From Sinomicrobium sp. (GTDB lineage: Bacteria > Bacteroidota > Bacteroidia > Flavobacteriales > Flavobacteriaceae), in NCBI GenBank assembly GCA_029266035.1, contig JAJUFH010000008.1, forward strand, positions 34,786 to 98,785: 64,000 nt of DNA, in the 5' to 3' direction. Both the position numbers and the translations under genes were made by a program. Under the pieces are notes generated by a model. It saw nothing but the letters and a program-made list of their open reading frames with translations, was not told the DNA's origin and made no database searches. Shown here in pieces: positions 56,201-63,258 of this stretch. Each line of letters opens with the position of its first letter. The stretch's first letter is position 1.

Positions 56201-56416
56201 TTCGTTCACCGCTTTGTTGGTAAAGGTGATGGCCAGAATCTGCCGGTAGGTGTCTGGACTGTCAGTAGCCAAGAGTAAGATGAGGTATTCTTTGACCAAG
56301 GTAAAAGTCTTTCCAGCTCCAGCGGAAGCGTTGTATATTTTAAAGGCGGTTGAAGTCAATGTAGTGTTGCTTTGATAGATTTGTTTTTGTGTTGAAATAT
56401 CATGTTGTATGTGCAA
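53210..56416 (-). CDS. AddA-like UvrD/RecB helicase-nuclease
   Basis: A 1068-residue superfamily 1 helicase. Walker A is ASAGAGKTFTL (GAGKT at residues 33-37), and YRQILAITFTNKAVNEMKER gives motif Ia. YFIDEFQDTSEMQW is motif II, LVGDAKQAIYRWRGG motif III, and VQIMTIHKSKGLQFPVVLFP motif V. The C-terminal nuclease carries VVLDYKTGSPDD. It is the motor-nuclease of a RecBCD/AddAB-like break-repair enzyme whose AddB-like partner lies 2.9 kb downstream. No ATG begins the frame; TTG at 56416 or TTG at about 56359 is used. Confidence 0.9.
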   Translation of the reverse strand: MHIQHDISTQKQIYQSNTTLTSTAFKIYNASAGAGKTFTLVKEYLILLLATDSPDTYRQILAITFTNKAVNEMKERVIDSLKEMASEDILSQPSDMFNQLCSALNTDPETLHRRAYRVLRRILHNYAFFDISTIDKFNHRLLRTFAHDLQLPVNFEVALDTDTLLNEAVDQLVYQAGNNALLTEMLVNYALEKTDDDKSWDISIDLKKIAKLLLEENHHKHIRQIESKSLSDLKQLSAQLKQQIDQVEKQLSENAESFFTLLRENGIEAGDFNRKYVPNFFEKVLKNTLKGTDINGQKWQENIASNALYTKTLEKKNPDKARLLDELQPQIVTLFHIASKLFFTKRFLENFRQKLLPLSLLSAINQELTAIKNSENLMLISEFNSILAQAISNQPAPYIYERLGEKYRHYFIDEFQDTSEMQWNNLLPLIANTLEGENLTGKRGSLMLVGDAKQAIYRWRGGKAEQFIELYNGTTTPFQVTPTVQSLPVNYRSYDRIIHFNNSFFQYVSGILSQDEYRDLYENKSCQQPNSKKGGTVSISFIDKDSDDINEAYCRETLQKIRELKNAGYGLSAICILTRKKKQGTALATYLQENDIPVISSESLLLKNHPKVEFLIHLLQYLQQSDNKEVLLQLAEFLAEQKAVDDKHSYFSSLLKNPINTWKEHDFSPEIFRQRPLYDAIQYAISSFELNDPSDAYLQSFLDEVLNQVNRNHSSVSEFLEYWEKHKDKLAINAPEGAEAVQIMTIHKSKGLQFPVVLFPFADTNIYDDREPLLWFPLDHQDFGIPYALVAKNKELAAYSNSAAAMVDHYNAMLELDSVNLLYVALTRAVEQLHIIGKTDIGTDGKEKLTSFSGLLIGYLRSEGLWEDDKFTYLLTPGDTPYQPWGKSYKASDKTETIRYTSNITAQSRFRIITRSGSLWDKGHHEAIERGNLFHALLSKVKYAGDIEDSLAQIIADGSIPASEKETVLNRLNAIVTHPDIAAYFNLPYIIYNERDIFTAKGELLRPDRIAVNPEDRTAVVLDYKTGSPDDKYKQQLSQYMEIVGEMGYRVTAGFIVFINDSPSVYRI

Positions 56417-56488
56417 ATACTATGGCAAAATAAGCAAAGTTTATGAGTCCTTTACCATTTATTATTATGGATTGTTTAAGTTTATACC

Positions 56489-56496
56489 TAAATTTG
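56489..56496 (+). promoter_or_regulatory. candidate -7 element of the superoxide dismutase gene
   Basis: TAAATTTG (TAnnTTTG) lies 39 bases before the ATG. A TTG occurs 14 bases upstream, shorter than the usual spacing. Confidence 0.55.
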
Positions 56497-56534
56497 TTAC
56501 TCACAAGTATAATTAAACAATAAAAAATAGTATC

Positions 56535-57143
56535 ATGGCTTTTGAATTACCAAAATTACCGTATGCATACGATGCCTTAGAGCCTCATTTAGATGCGCGA
56601 ACAATGGAAATACACCATACAAAACACCACAATGGCTACACTACCAATTTGAATAAGGCTATTGAAGGTACTGCATTGGATGGTAAAAGTATAGAAGAAA
56701 TTCTCAACGGACTGGATTTGAACAACGCTGCCGTAAGGAACAACGGAGGAGGTTTTTACAACCACAGCCTGTTTTGGAACATCATGTCTCCCAACGGAGG
56801 AGGAAAACCTTCAGGAGAGCTCGCAGCGGCCATAGACGCTGCCTTCGGTTCTTTTGACGCCTTTAAAGATGAATTTTCCAAAGCCGCCGCTACCAGATTT
56901 GGTTCCGGATGGGCTTGGCTCTGCGTACACAAAGGAGGAAAAGTAGAAGTTTGTTCTACGGCCAATCAAGACAACCCCTTGATGCCAGGTATAGGTTGTG
57001 GAGGAACACCTATTCTCGGTCTCGATGTTTGGGAGCACGCTTACTACCTGAACTATCAAAACAGAAGACCCGATTATATCTCAGCTTTCTTTAATGTGAT
57101 CAATTGGGATAAAGTGGCAGAACTGTATGCTGCAAATAAATAA
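56535..57143 (+). CDS. Mn-type superoxide dismutase
   Basis: A 202-residue Fe/Mn superoxide dismutase of normal length without a signal peptide. Metal ligands are H27 (HHTKHHNGY), H77 (FYNHSLFW), D164 and H168 ([11 protein letters not shown]). GGG at residues 71-73 and the Gln at about 145 in [10 protein letters not shown] are the pattern of Mn-dependent enzymes; Fe enzymes place the active-site Gln earlier, near the second His. It converts superoxide to oxygen and hydrogen peroxide in the cytosol. It is monocistronic, with its own promoter and terminator. Confidence 0.95.
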   Translation: MAFELPKLPYAYDALEPHLDARTMEIHHTKHHNGYTTNLNKAIEGTALDGKSIEEILNGLDLNNAAVRNNGGGFYNHSLFWNIMSPNGGGKPSGELAAAIDAAFGSFDAFKDEFSKAAATRFGSGWAWLCVHKGGKVEVCSTANQDNPLMPGIGCGGTPILGLDVWEHAYYLNYQNRRPDYISAFFNVINWDKVAELYAANK

Positions 57144-57162
57144 ATAGATCGATAGATCAGAT

Positions 57163-57193
57163 AAAAAAACGGGGCACTGCGCCCCGTTTTTTT
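57163..57193 (+). terminator. terminator of the superoxide dismutase gene
   Basis: ACGGGGC / GCCCCGT stem with an ACTGC loop, flanked by A7 and T7 runs, 20 bases after the stop; probably bidirectional. Confidence 0.9.
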
Positions 57194-57331
57194 ATGGAAA
57201 TTCTTCTGTTTAGATTGTACTCTCCAGATTCGTTTTACAAGTAGGAGACAGTCTGTCTTTCGTACTACACTTGTACAACACATAGATATTTAATATCTTT
57301 AATGTGTGATTTTACTTACTCGATATAAGTT

Positions 57332-58234
57332 ATGGATATAAAAGTGAATTCTGCAGAAGATGCAATGGACTGGACTGATCTTTTAGCCGGTATTGGTTTT
57401 CGGGGGGAATTGAATTTTCTAATGGAAGAAAATACAAGCGAAACCACCTCCACTCAAGGCGATAGTTTTATCGAAAGCGGTTTTATTGATAATGAAATGA
57501 TTACTGCTAATTTGATAGAGCCTGAACAAGGGCATATAGTGGTGTTGTCTATGGAAGGGGAAGAATTAAGACGGGTATCTATACCAGGAGAAGATCGTTA
57601 TGTACGGGTAGACAAAGCAGCTTTCAACAGTGCGAGTTCTCGCTTTGCAAAAAACAATATGGAATACAATACTATGTTGTCTATATGGGCTTTGAGAAAT
57701 CGGGAAAGCACAACAGGTATTACCAATCTCATATCCGAACAAACCGATATTGGTTTAAGTATAACTGGAGCCATGCGTCAGGGAAATAATCTGATCGGCG
57801 ATGTCTCTGTCAATTTTGAGGTGATTTTCGACGATGGTGGAAGCTATATTGTAGATTCGTACAGCGGAGTTGCCGGAGGGTTTGGCAACGGAGCTCCGGA
57901 AAATGGTTCTTATACCGTAGGTAATTACCAAGACAGAAGTCCGTCAGGCTGGTACAACAAAGGGATGAACCGCGATGGCGTTGGCTTTAGTTACAATCTC
58001 GACCCTCAGTTCAACACGGGAAGGAGCCTGCTCCGAATACATCCCGACGGGAATAATGAAGGTACTTTGGGCTGTATAGGCCTATCGGGAAACGGTCGGG
58101 AATTGAACGCTTTTAAGGATGCCCTAAACGAATACTTGGAAGACAGAAATTCCATTAGAGTCAATATCAATATTTCCAATAATCCCAATAACAATGGTAG
58201 AAGTGGAAAAAAGATACCCAATGTCAATGAATAG
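57332..58234 (+). CDS. L,D-transpeptidase-like protein without signal peptide, candidate effector
   Basis: A 300-residue soluble protein with no export signal. The C-terminal third has the hallmarks of an L,D-transpeptidase (YkuD-type) fold: NGSYTVGNY, then RSLLRIHPDG (His237) and GTLGCIGLSG with the would-be nucleophile Cys248 eleven residues later. The H-x-C spacing is shorter than in classical YkuD but similar to that of type VI Tlde1-like effectors. The N-terminal 120 residues are unrecognised. Its stop overlaps a lipoprotein gene, as in effector/immunity pairs. Acting on peptidoglycan of rivals is inferred; a cell-wall enzyme of its own host is the alternative, though it lacks a signal peptide. 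Confidence 0.55.
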   Translation: MDIKVNSAEDAMDWTDLLAGIGFRGELNFLMEENTSETTSTQGDSFIESGFIDNEMITANLIEPEQGHIVVLSMEGEELRRVSIPGEDRYVRVDKAAFNSASSRFAKNNMEYNTMLSIWALRNRESTTGITNLISEQTDIGLSITGAMRQGNNLIGDVSVNFEVIFDDGGSYIVDSYSGVAGGFGNGAPENGSYTVGNYQDRSPSGWYNKGMNRDGVGFSYNLDPQFNTGRSLLRIHPDGNNEGTLGCIGLSGNGRELNAFKDALNEYLEDRNSIRVNINISNNPNNNGRSGKKIPNVNE

Positions 58235-58904
58235 AAAGTTGCTAATACCCTTTGTGTTCGCTTTGCTGTTGGGCTGCCAGTCTGATAACAAAAAGAAACA
58301 AACGCTGTCCGATGAGGTCGTTTCAGATACCACAATCACCGACACCGCTTTTTCACTATCCCAGAATAGATCGGTAGTATCGGAGGAAGTCTATGCGGAA
58401 ATCACCCCCGATACCACCCTAAACCAAAAACTGTTTTTGGAAGACGAGAGCTCCTTTTCCAATTTTTACGACAAGCCAGAATCGCCGGCACTTGTAGAAC
58501 AAATAAGAGAGAGTCCGGTTGTTGTTTTTAGCAATCAGAACAACAGTCAATACCTCTTGGCCTATCAGTACGAAGGCAATACAAAAAATACTTTTAGCTG
58601 TTTTGAGATCGGTTATTTTGAAGATGAAAACAGCCTTGGGGGAAAGTCCAATCTCACCGATTTTCCTGATTTTAAGACTGAATCCGGTATAGGTTTAGGA
58701 CTTTCTATGGCAGAGATTGTTCAAATAAAAGGAGAAGACTATACCACAGAGGAGTCGGAGGGAGAAAAAATTGTGATCTACACCATTGATGATTACGAGA
58801 AATCAGCTTTTCTAAAGCGCTATAATATGCCTGGTTATTTTATCCGCATAGCGCTAAAAGACAATGCCGTAAGGAGAATTGTCTTTGGGTTTGAGTATCC
58901 GTGA
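58227..58904 (+). CDS. lipoprotein, candidate immunity partner
   Basis: About 225 residues from the ATG at 58227 (MNRKLLIPFVFALLLGC), which gives a clean lipobox and overlaps the upstream stop by 8 bases. The longer frame from 58194 has no signal peptide in place. The mature part is acidic and rich in Ser and Thr, then beta-rich. Near the C-terminus a segment (GIGLGLSMAEIVQIKGEDY) resembles the BamE/SmpA-like turn found in many envelope lipoproteins. Overlap with a putative peptidoglycan-active protein and periplasmic placement fit an immunity protein. No family is recognised. Confidence 0.7.
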   Translation: MNRKLLIPFVFALLLGCQSDNKKKQTLSDEVVSDTTITDTAFSLSQNRSVVSEEVYAEITPDTTLNQKLFLEDESSFSNFYDKPESPALVEQIRESPVVVFSNQNNSQYLLAYQYEGNTKNTFSCFEIGYFEDENSLGGKSNLTDFPDFKTESGIGLGLSMAEIVQIKGEDYTTEESEGEKIVIYTIDDYEKSAFLKRYNMPGYFIRIALKDNAVRRIVFGFEYP

Positions 58905-58984
58905 TTGAGGAGTAGGTGATTTTCGTTTTAATGAGAAGTGAGATGGTTTGATGCTATCAGTGAAATGGAACAAACGTATTCAAG

Positions 58985-59470
58985 ATGAATTTTAAAATCA
59001 GAATACTGGTATTATTCGTCTTTTTGACCTCAATGTTGGTGGGTTGCCGGCGGGGGGAACATGCTATATTTGTAGTTCCAGAAAATTACACAGGGTATAT
59101 ACTTGTCATTTACGACCAGGAGAATGGATCTGATATAGAATACTGGAATAAATCACGTGTTTACAGAATCCCTTCAAACGGTATCTTGCTATCAAAGTTT
59201 TCAAACAATCCCGGTTGGTCCGGTTTTCCAAAGTTTTACCGCGGCTCCATGGCACCGGAAAATGAAATTCCGTTTATCCCGGAGAGCAAAAATATTCCAG
59301 AAGATCGGATATCTGCTTCCGGTGGTGTTGCTGGTGGGTCGAATAGAGATTATGAAGGAAAGGTAGTTGTAAGGTATGTTAAATTTTTTGTAGGAAATCG
59401 ATCTCAAATAAAACAATCTTATAAAGAGTCGGAAGGACTTGATATTATAAAACTAGTTGACGAGCGCTGA
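58985..59470 (+). CDS. DUF6843-like small lipoprotein
   Basis: A 161-residue lipoprotein (lipobox MLVGCRRGE). HAIFVVPENYTGYILVIYDQ and RVYRIPSNGILLSKF match the DUF6843 pattern as remembered; this was not tested by search. A C-terminal basic stretch follows (VGNRSQIKQSYKE). The family has no assigned function. It follows the candidate immunity lipoprotein after 80 bases and could be a second immunity or accessory gene. Confidence 0.65.
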   Translation: MNFKIRILVLFVFLTSMLVGCRRGEHAIFVVPENYTGYILVIYDQENGSDIEYWNKSRVYRIPSNGILLSKFSNNPGWSGFPKFYRGSMAPENEIPFIPESKNIPEDRISASGGVAGGSNRDYEGKVVVRYVKFFVGNRSQIKQSYKESEGLDIIKLVDER

Positions 59471-59634
59471 AGCGGAGGAAATTTTATCGGAAAATATTGT
59501 GATTATGGCAATCCAAACCGATATCAGTCAATGCTGAGTTTGTACTGAAATTTTCCAGTGAGCCAGTCCGCTTCATCAGAACAATGAGCCACAATAGGAA
59601 AGATGAATGTGTTTCAAATGGCAAAACATTACTG

Positions 59635-59642
59635 TATCTTTG
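59635..59642 (+). promoter_or_regulatory. candidate -7 element, leaderless GNAT gene
   Basis: TATCTTTG (TAnnTTTG) ends only 4 bases before the ATG at 59647, so transcription would begin at or near the start codon and the mRNA may be leaderless. Confidence 0.4.
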
Positions 59643-59646
59643 AGAA

Positions 59647-60138
59647 ATGAGCGAGAGATATGAAAAGGAGAAAATAGTATTGATACCGTTATCCTGTAAG
59701 GATTCAGAAGCCTTTTACAGTATATATAATCAATCTGATTTTTGGAAAGCTGGTCACAGCACTGTGTTTGAATATAATGAAACACCTGAAATGTTCACTC
59801 GCCGCATCATGTCTTTGTGTGATCATATATTTACGATTCGGCTTATTGATAAAACAGATTTAATTATTGGCGATTGCGCATTGCATCATTGGGATAAAGA
59901 CATAAACGAGATTGAAATTGGAGGTTCATTGTTCAATGAACATCGCGGCAAGGGTTATATGCGATGCTCGTTTGAGATATTGTTGAGTATTGCTAAAAAT
60001 GAAATGGATGTAAAAAGTGTTGTTGGTAAAACAAGCTCGAATAATAAAAATGCAATACGGTTAGCAGAAAAGCTTGGGTTTAAGAAAGTAGGTGCCGATA
60101 CTAAACTAGTAATTCTTAAAAAATATTTTGAAGAATAA
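59647..60138 (+). CDS. GNAT-family N-acetyltransferase (RimJ/RimL-like)
   Basis: A 163-residue cytosolic acetyltransferase. The acetyl-CoA loop is in EHRGKGYMRCSFEILLSIA, and the terminal GKTSSNNKNAIRLAEKLGFKKVG is the usual GNAT end. IGDCALHHWDKDINEIEIGGSL lies in the central sheet. It probably acetylates an amino group on a protein or small molecule. Its base composition is AT-richer than the genes left of 57 kb. Confidence 0.85.
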   Translation: MSERYEKEKIVLIPLSCKDSEAFYSIYNQSDFWKAGHSTVFEYNETPEMFTRRIMSLCDHIFTIRLIDKTDLIIGDCALHHWDKDINEIEIGGSLFNEHRGKGYMRCSFEILLSIAKNEMDVKSVVGKTSSNNKNAIRLAEKLGFKKVGADTKLVILKKYFEE

Positions 60139-60152
60139 AAACACAGATTATT

Positions 60153-60641
60153 ATGATGTTAAACAACACATTTCCAGGAAGTAAACTTTATATGAATATG
60201 TTTTTTGCATTTGTGATATTGTTTTCTGTATCCTGTAACAATGATGTTAAAGAAGACACTTTTATTCCATTCAAGAAGGGGTTACAGCATCACTTAAACG
60301 CTTTAAAGAATAAAGATATTACACAATTTGAGCCTACCGTGGGTGATAGCGTTGTATGTATTCTCCCCAATGGGGACACCTTGATAACGAAATCAAAATT
60401 TATGGATTTTCATAAAAAGTGGTTCAGTGATAAAAACTGGGAGTTTAATTACACTATTTTGAAAACTAATAGCGTCGGTGATTTTGGTTATGCGTGGTTG
60501 CAGTATCAGTATGTCGAAAAAGATGATGCGGGACAAGTATTGGAGACCGACAACAATTATCTGACCCTTCTTTTTCAGAAATCCAAAAACGGCTGGCAAC
60601 TTGTTCACGATCAAAACACGATTATTCTAGACAAAAAATGA
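60153..60641 (+). CDS. SnoaL/DUF4440-like lipoprotein
   Basis: A 162-residue lipoprotein (lipobox ILFSVSCNN); ATG at 60192 is an alternative start that still keeps it. The mature part has an NTF2-like cone fold pattern: a helix then HLNALKNKDITQF, TKSKFMDFHKKWF and VEKDDAGQVLETDNNYLTLLFQKSKNGWQLVHDQNT, which is the DUF4440/SnoaL arrangement. It starts 14 bases after the GNAT gene. Such folds bind ligands or serve as immunity proteins; which applies is unknown. Confidence 0.65.
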   Translation: MMLNNTFPGSKLYMNMFFAFVILFSVSCNNDVKEDTFIPFKKGLQHHLNALKNKDITQFEPTVGDSVVCILPNGDTLITKSKFMDFHKKWFSDKNWEFNYTILKTNSVGDFGYAWLQYQYVEKDDAGQVLETDNNYLTLLFQKSKNGWQLVHDQNTIILDKK

Positions 60642-60772
60642 CGGCGAAATAGTGATTTCCATCTTTTTGTCGTCTAAATGCACTTTCCGCCAGTATCATA
60701 AATAAGGGAAATAAATGCTCATTTTGCAATCTATAAAGATCATTCGGTATCCTTTTTAGGAAATAAAGCCTT

Positions 60773-61027
60773 TCACCTATGCGATATAATTGCACAGTAT
60801 TCCCTAATTTTATCAATTACTTTAAGCATCATTTTAGGATGATAACTCGGTTTACCTTCTTTACTGTACTCTTCTACCAGTAAACTCAAATCCAGCTGCT
60901 CTATAACTCCGTTGACAATCCGTACGGGATGATCCTGTGGAATTAATTCTTCAATTGCAGGAGGAGAAAGCCAGTTTTGTTGTTGGTTATAGTCTTTAAG
61001 CCTAACACTCATAGTGTTGATAATCAC
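60773..61027 (-). pseudogene. truncated IS1182-like transposase, N-terminal remnant
   Basis: Only about 80 residues remain, beginning effectively at MSVRLKDYNQQQNWLSPP (ATG at 61012) and including EELIPQDHPVRIVNGVIEQLDLS and SYHPKMMLKVI. This is the N-terminus of IS1182-family transposases, which normally exceed 400 residues. The homology breaks after MLKVI, where KIREYCAIISHR and a stop follow. It marks an old insertion scar between the SnoaL-like lipoprotein and the tssD-like gene. Confidence 0.7.
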
Positions 61028-61038
61028 TACTTAAAGAC

Positions 61039-61104
61039 ATGAAAAAGAAAGAGTTTTTACAATTACCTTTCCCGAAAATTGCAAAAAAGAAGCCTCAGTA
61101 TTGA
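61039..61104 (+). other. 21-codon micro-ORF overlapping a terminator
   Basis: An ATG opens 21 codons (MKKKEFLQLPFPKIAKKK then PQY) whose stop lies inside the hairpin at 61087-61117. The peptide is basic and Pro-rich. It may be a leader peptide or chance; coding is unproven. Confidence 0.2.
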
Positions 61105-61117
61105 GACGGCTTCTTTT
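61087..61117 (+). terminator. hairpin upstream of the tssD-like gene
   Basis: AAGAAGCC / GGCTTCTT stem with T4 following. It could end transcription arriving from the left or, with the micro-ORF, act as an attenuator. Confidence 0.65.
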
Positions 61118-61162
61118 GTTTCCAAAAAAACCGTAAATTGAATACCTAAATTTCCTACGTAT

Positions 61163-61863
61163 ATGGTAGTACAAGCTAAGTTGTTTGTTGAGGATGAGGT
61201 ACGTAATTTACTCGCCGTTGATTTACTTGTGGAACAGGGAACCGATTGGAGCGGTAAACCCAGTACACGGAGCCAGTTAAAAGGGGTTTTTTACAGATAG
61301 AGAGCACCCAAAACGATGATTTTTTCCACCATTGGATAACTACTAATCACGCCATGAAACAGGGCAAAATTGTCTTTTATGGTGCTGATGGTATGAAGGA
61401 ACAGGGGAAATACGAATTTTGGGACTGCGTTTGTGTAGAATGGCGGGAAGGCTTTAAGCACAATACAACGGAACCAATGGGCATGTCCTTAAAACTTATC
61501 CCAGGAATATTCCGTTTTCCCGGTGGAACCATTGCGGAAAAGCCGTGGAAAATATCCGATCCTTTCACAAAGTCAAAACCTTTGTCCCAAGAGAAAAACA
61601 AAGACCCCGAAGTCATAGAAACGTACTGGCTGGATGCAGACGGACAAAAAAAGGTAGATAAGGCAGCATACGGCGATAAAGCCCGTTTATTTGCCAAAAC
61701 GGAGAATATGCCCGAAGGGGAAAAGCTGACGTTAACAGTAAAGGACGAGAACGAGCAAGCCATAGGAGGAAAAATGGAACTTGTCTATTCGGGTACTGTT
61801 GGCAGTAACGGTACTGCGGAACTGGAACAAGTGGATTTAAAAAAAGAATGGGAGAACACTTAA
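61163..61863 (+). pseudogene. frame-broken Hcp/TssD-like type VI tube gene with C-terminal extension
   Basis: The first frame (61163-61300, 45 codons: VVQAKLFVEDEVRNLLAV..., GTDWSGKPSTRSQ) matches the start of Bacteroidota TssD. It stops, but the -1 frame continues with IESTQNDDFFHHWITTN and then KIVFYGADGMKEQGKYEFWD and FKHNTTEPMGMSLKLIPGI, the middle and end of TssD. The change falls in a T6 run at 61287-61292; one extra T restores one frame. After the tube domain comes an extension of about 90 residues (VIETYWLDADGQKKVDKAAYGD, KLTLTVKDENEQ) like an Ig-type linker of effector-carrying proteins. It may be a pseudogene, a sequencing error or a -1 frameshift site. Confidence 0.75.
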
Positions 61864-61875
61864 AAACAATGCACT

Positions 61876-62637
61876 ATGTCACGAACATTGGTTATAAGTA
61901 AAATAGAAGCCTGTGGCAGAACGTTCTATTTTAATGAGAAATTAAAGGTGGTGAGTGACACAACAGCAACCTACAATATTGTGTTTTACACCCCGGAACT
62001 TAGGGTTGTCAATAATGTTGATTTTGAGAAGTTTAGAGAACTAACTTATTATAGCCTTGACCCCAACGACCGTGTTTATAAAGATTTATTGGCAGATGGC
62101 GTTATGACTGGGTTGGAACAGCCCGCCGCTTTAGATGATTTTACTACAAAATTAGCATGGGAAGTTACCAGTAAATTGGGACTGGATATAAACAAAACAG
62201 AACAGGTTATGGATTTTGTAAAGGTCAGTAATGGGGTTTCCCCTTTAGATGCTTTAACATCAGTCGCAAAGTTAGGAACACAAGGCGGCATGTTTGAAAA
62301 CCTGCCAGTAATTGGCCCCATAATAGGTGTAGGAACCGATGATATAAGGCAAAAAATGAGGATGGACAATAATATGATAAAATGGGATTTTGTGAGGAAA
62401 GCTAAAAAAACTACTCCCCTGTTCAACCTCGAAGATAAAACTTTTGTAGCCTTTATTTATAGTGATTATGACCTATTAATGGAAAAAGGCTTTACCCTTA
62501 AAAAAGACGAAAATATCGATCTTTTTTCTTACCTCCCGGATGATGAAAAACTAAACCAACACTTGGATTATCTGAATGTAGGCATCCAGCATGGTACGGA
62601 TGTATATATCTTTAACAGTGTGAAAATTGATAAATAA
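61876..62637 (+). CDS. orphan 253-residue protein behind tssD
   Basis: A 253-residue soluble protein with no signal peptide and no recognised family. Its N-terminus is beta-like (RTLVISKIEACGRTFYFNE, TYNIVFYTPELRVV), the middle helical (LGLDINKTEQVMDFVKV), with a Gly-rich turn (LPVIGPIIGVGTDD) and a C-terminal alpha/beta part (FVAFIYSDYDLLMEKGF). It starts 12 bases after the tssD-like gene and overlaps the next lipoprotein by one base, so it is probably the cargo or chaperone of that type VI cassette. Confidence 0.7.
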   Translation: MSRTLVISKIEACGRTFYFNEKLKVVSDTTATYNIVFYTPELRVVNNVDFEKFRELTYYSLDPNDRVYKDLLADGVMTGLEQPAALDDFTTKLAWEVTSKLGLDINKTEQVMDFVKVSNGVSPLDALTSVAKLGTQGGMFENLPVIGPIIGVGTDDIRQKMRMDNNMIKWDFVRKAKKTTPLFNLEDKTFVAFIYSDYDLLMEKGFTLKKDENIDLFSYLPDDEKLNQHLDYLNVGIQHGTDVYIFNSVKIDK

Positions 62638-63239
62638 TGAAAATACTACCTTGTATAGCATTGTTTTTGGTTGCTTGTAGTAATGCACAAATCAAAGACA
62701 CAGTCCGTGTAAACAGTGAGTTACAAGTACACTTTATAAATAAAACTACTAAAGAAACAGACAGTTTGTATGTCTTGGATAAAAATAAAGAAGTGTATTT
62801 TAAAGGTTATGTCAAAGATAGCCTTGTAACCTATTACGATCCTGACGGCATAATATATCTAAAAGGGCAGTTTTATAGCAACAGGCTTAATGGTTTGGTA
62901 TACATATATGAAAATGGAAAATTATTCAGCTACTCCAATTACAAAAATGGTATAAAATACGGATTTTCTATTACGTTTGATGACAACATGAAGGTTAGAA
63001 ATATTGTTTTTCACTCAAATAAATATAAGGATAAAAATACAATACACATGCTATTTCAGAACGGTGTCCCTATGTCTATTACAACGGGGATGTTCAGTGA
63101 TGAAAAACTTAATATGGAATTTCACGAAAATGGTGCTTTAATGGAAATATTCCAACGATTGAACCGAGATCATAACAGTAAAGAATTTCCATTATATTAC
63201 GACGAAAACGGCAAACCTTTAGAAAAGGAAGAACACTAA
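62637..63239 (+). CDS. YwqK/MORN-like repeat lipoprotein, candidate immunity protein
   Basis: A 200-residue lipoprotein (lipobox LFLVACSNA) overlapping the upstream stop by one base (TAATGA). It has MORN-type units: VTYYDPDGIIYLKGQFY, LNGLVYIYENGKLFSYSNYKNG and MEFHENGALME. These are the repeats of YwqK-family proteins, often found beside toxins as antitoxin or immunity genes. A periplasmic anchor suits an immunity protein to a delivered effector; that role is inferred. Confidence 0.75.
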   Translation: MKILPCIALFLVACSNAQIKDTVRVNSELQVHFINKTTKETDSLYVLDKNKEVYFKGYVKDSLVTYYDPDGIIYLKGQFYSNRLNGLVYIYENGKLFSYSNYKNGIKYGFSITFDDNMKVRNIVFHSNKYKDKNTIHMLFQNGVPMSITTGMFSDEKLNMEFHENGALMEIFQRLNRDHNSKEFPLYYDENGKPLEKEEH

Positions 63240-63258
63240 AATTTCTTTCTAAAAATCT

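Noticed and set aside
60622..60816. A 64-codon - strand frame overlapping the transposase remnant
   Set aside because: Its translation has no recognisable similarity to a transposase or other family, and it overlaps the end of the SnoaL-like gene. Treated as noise next to the IS scar.
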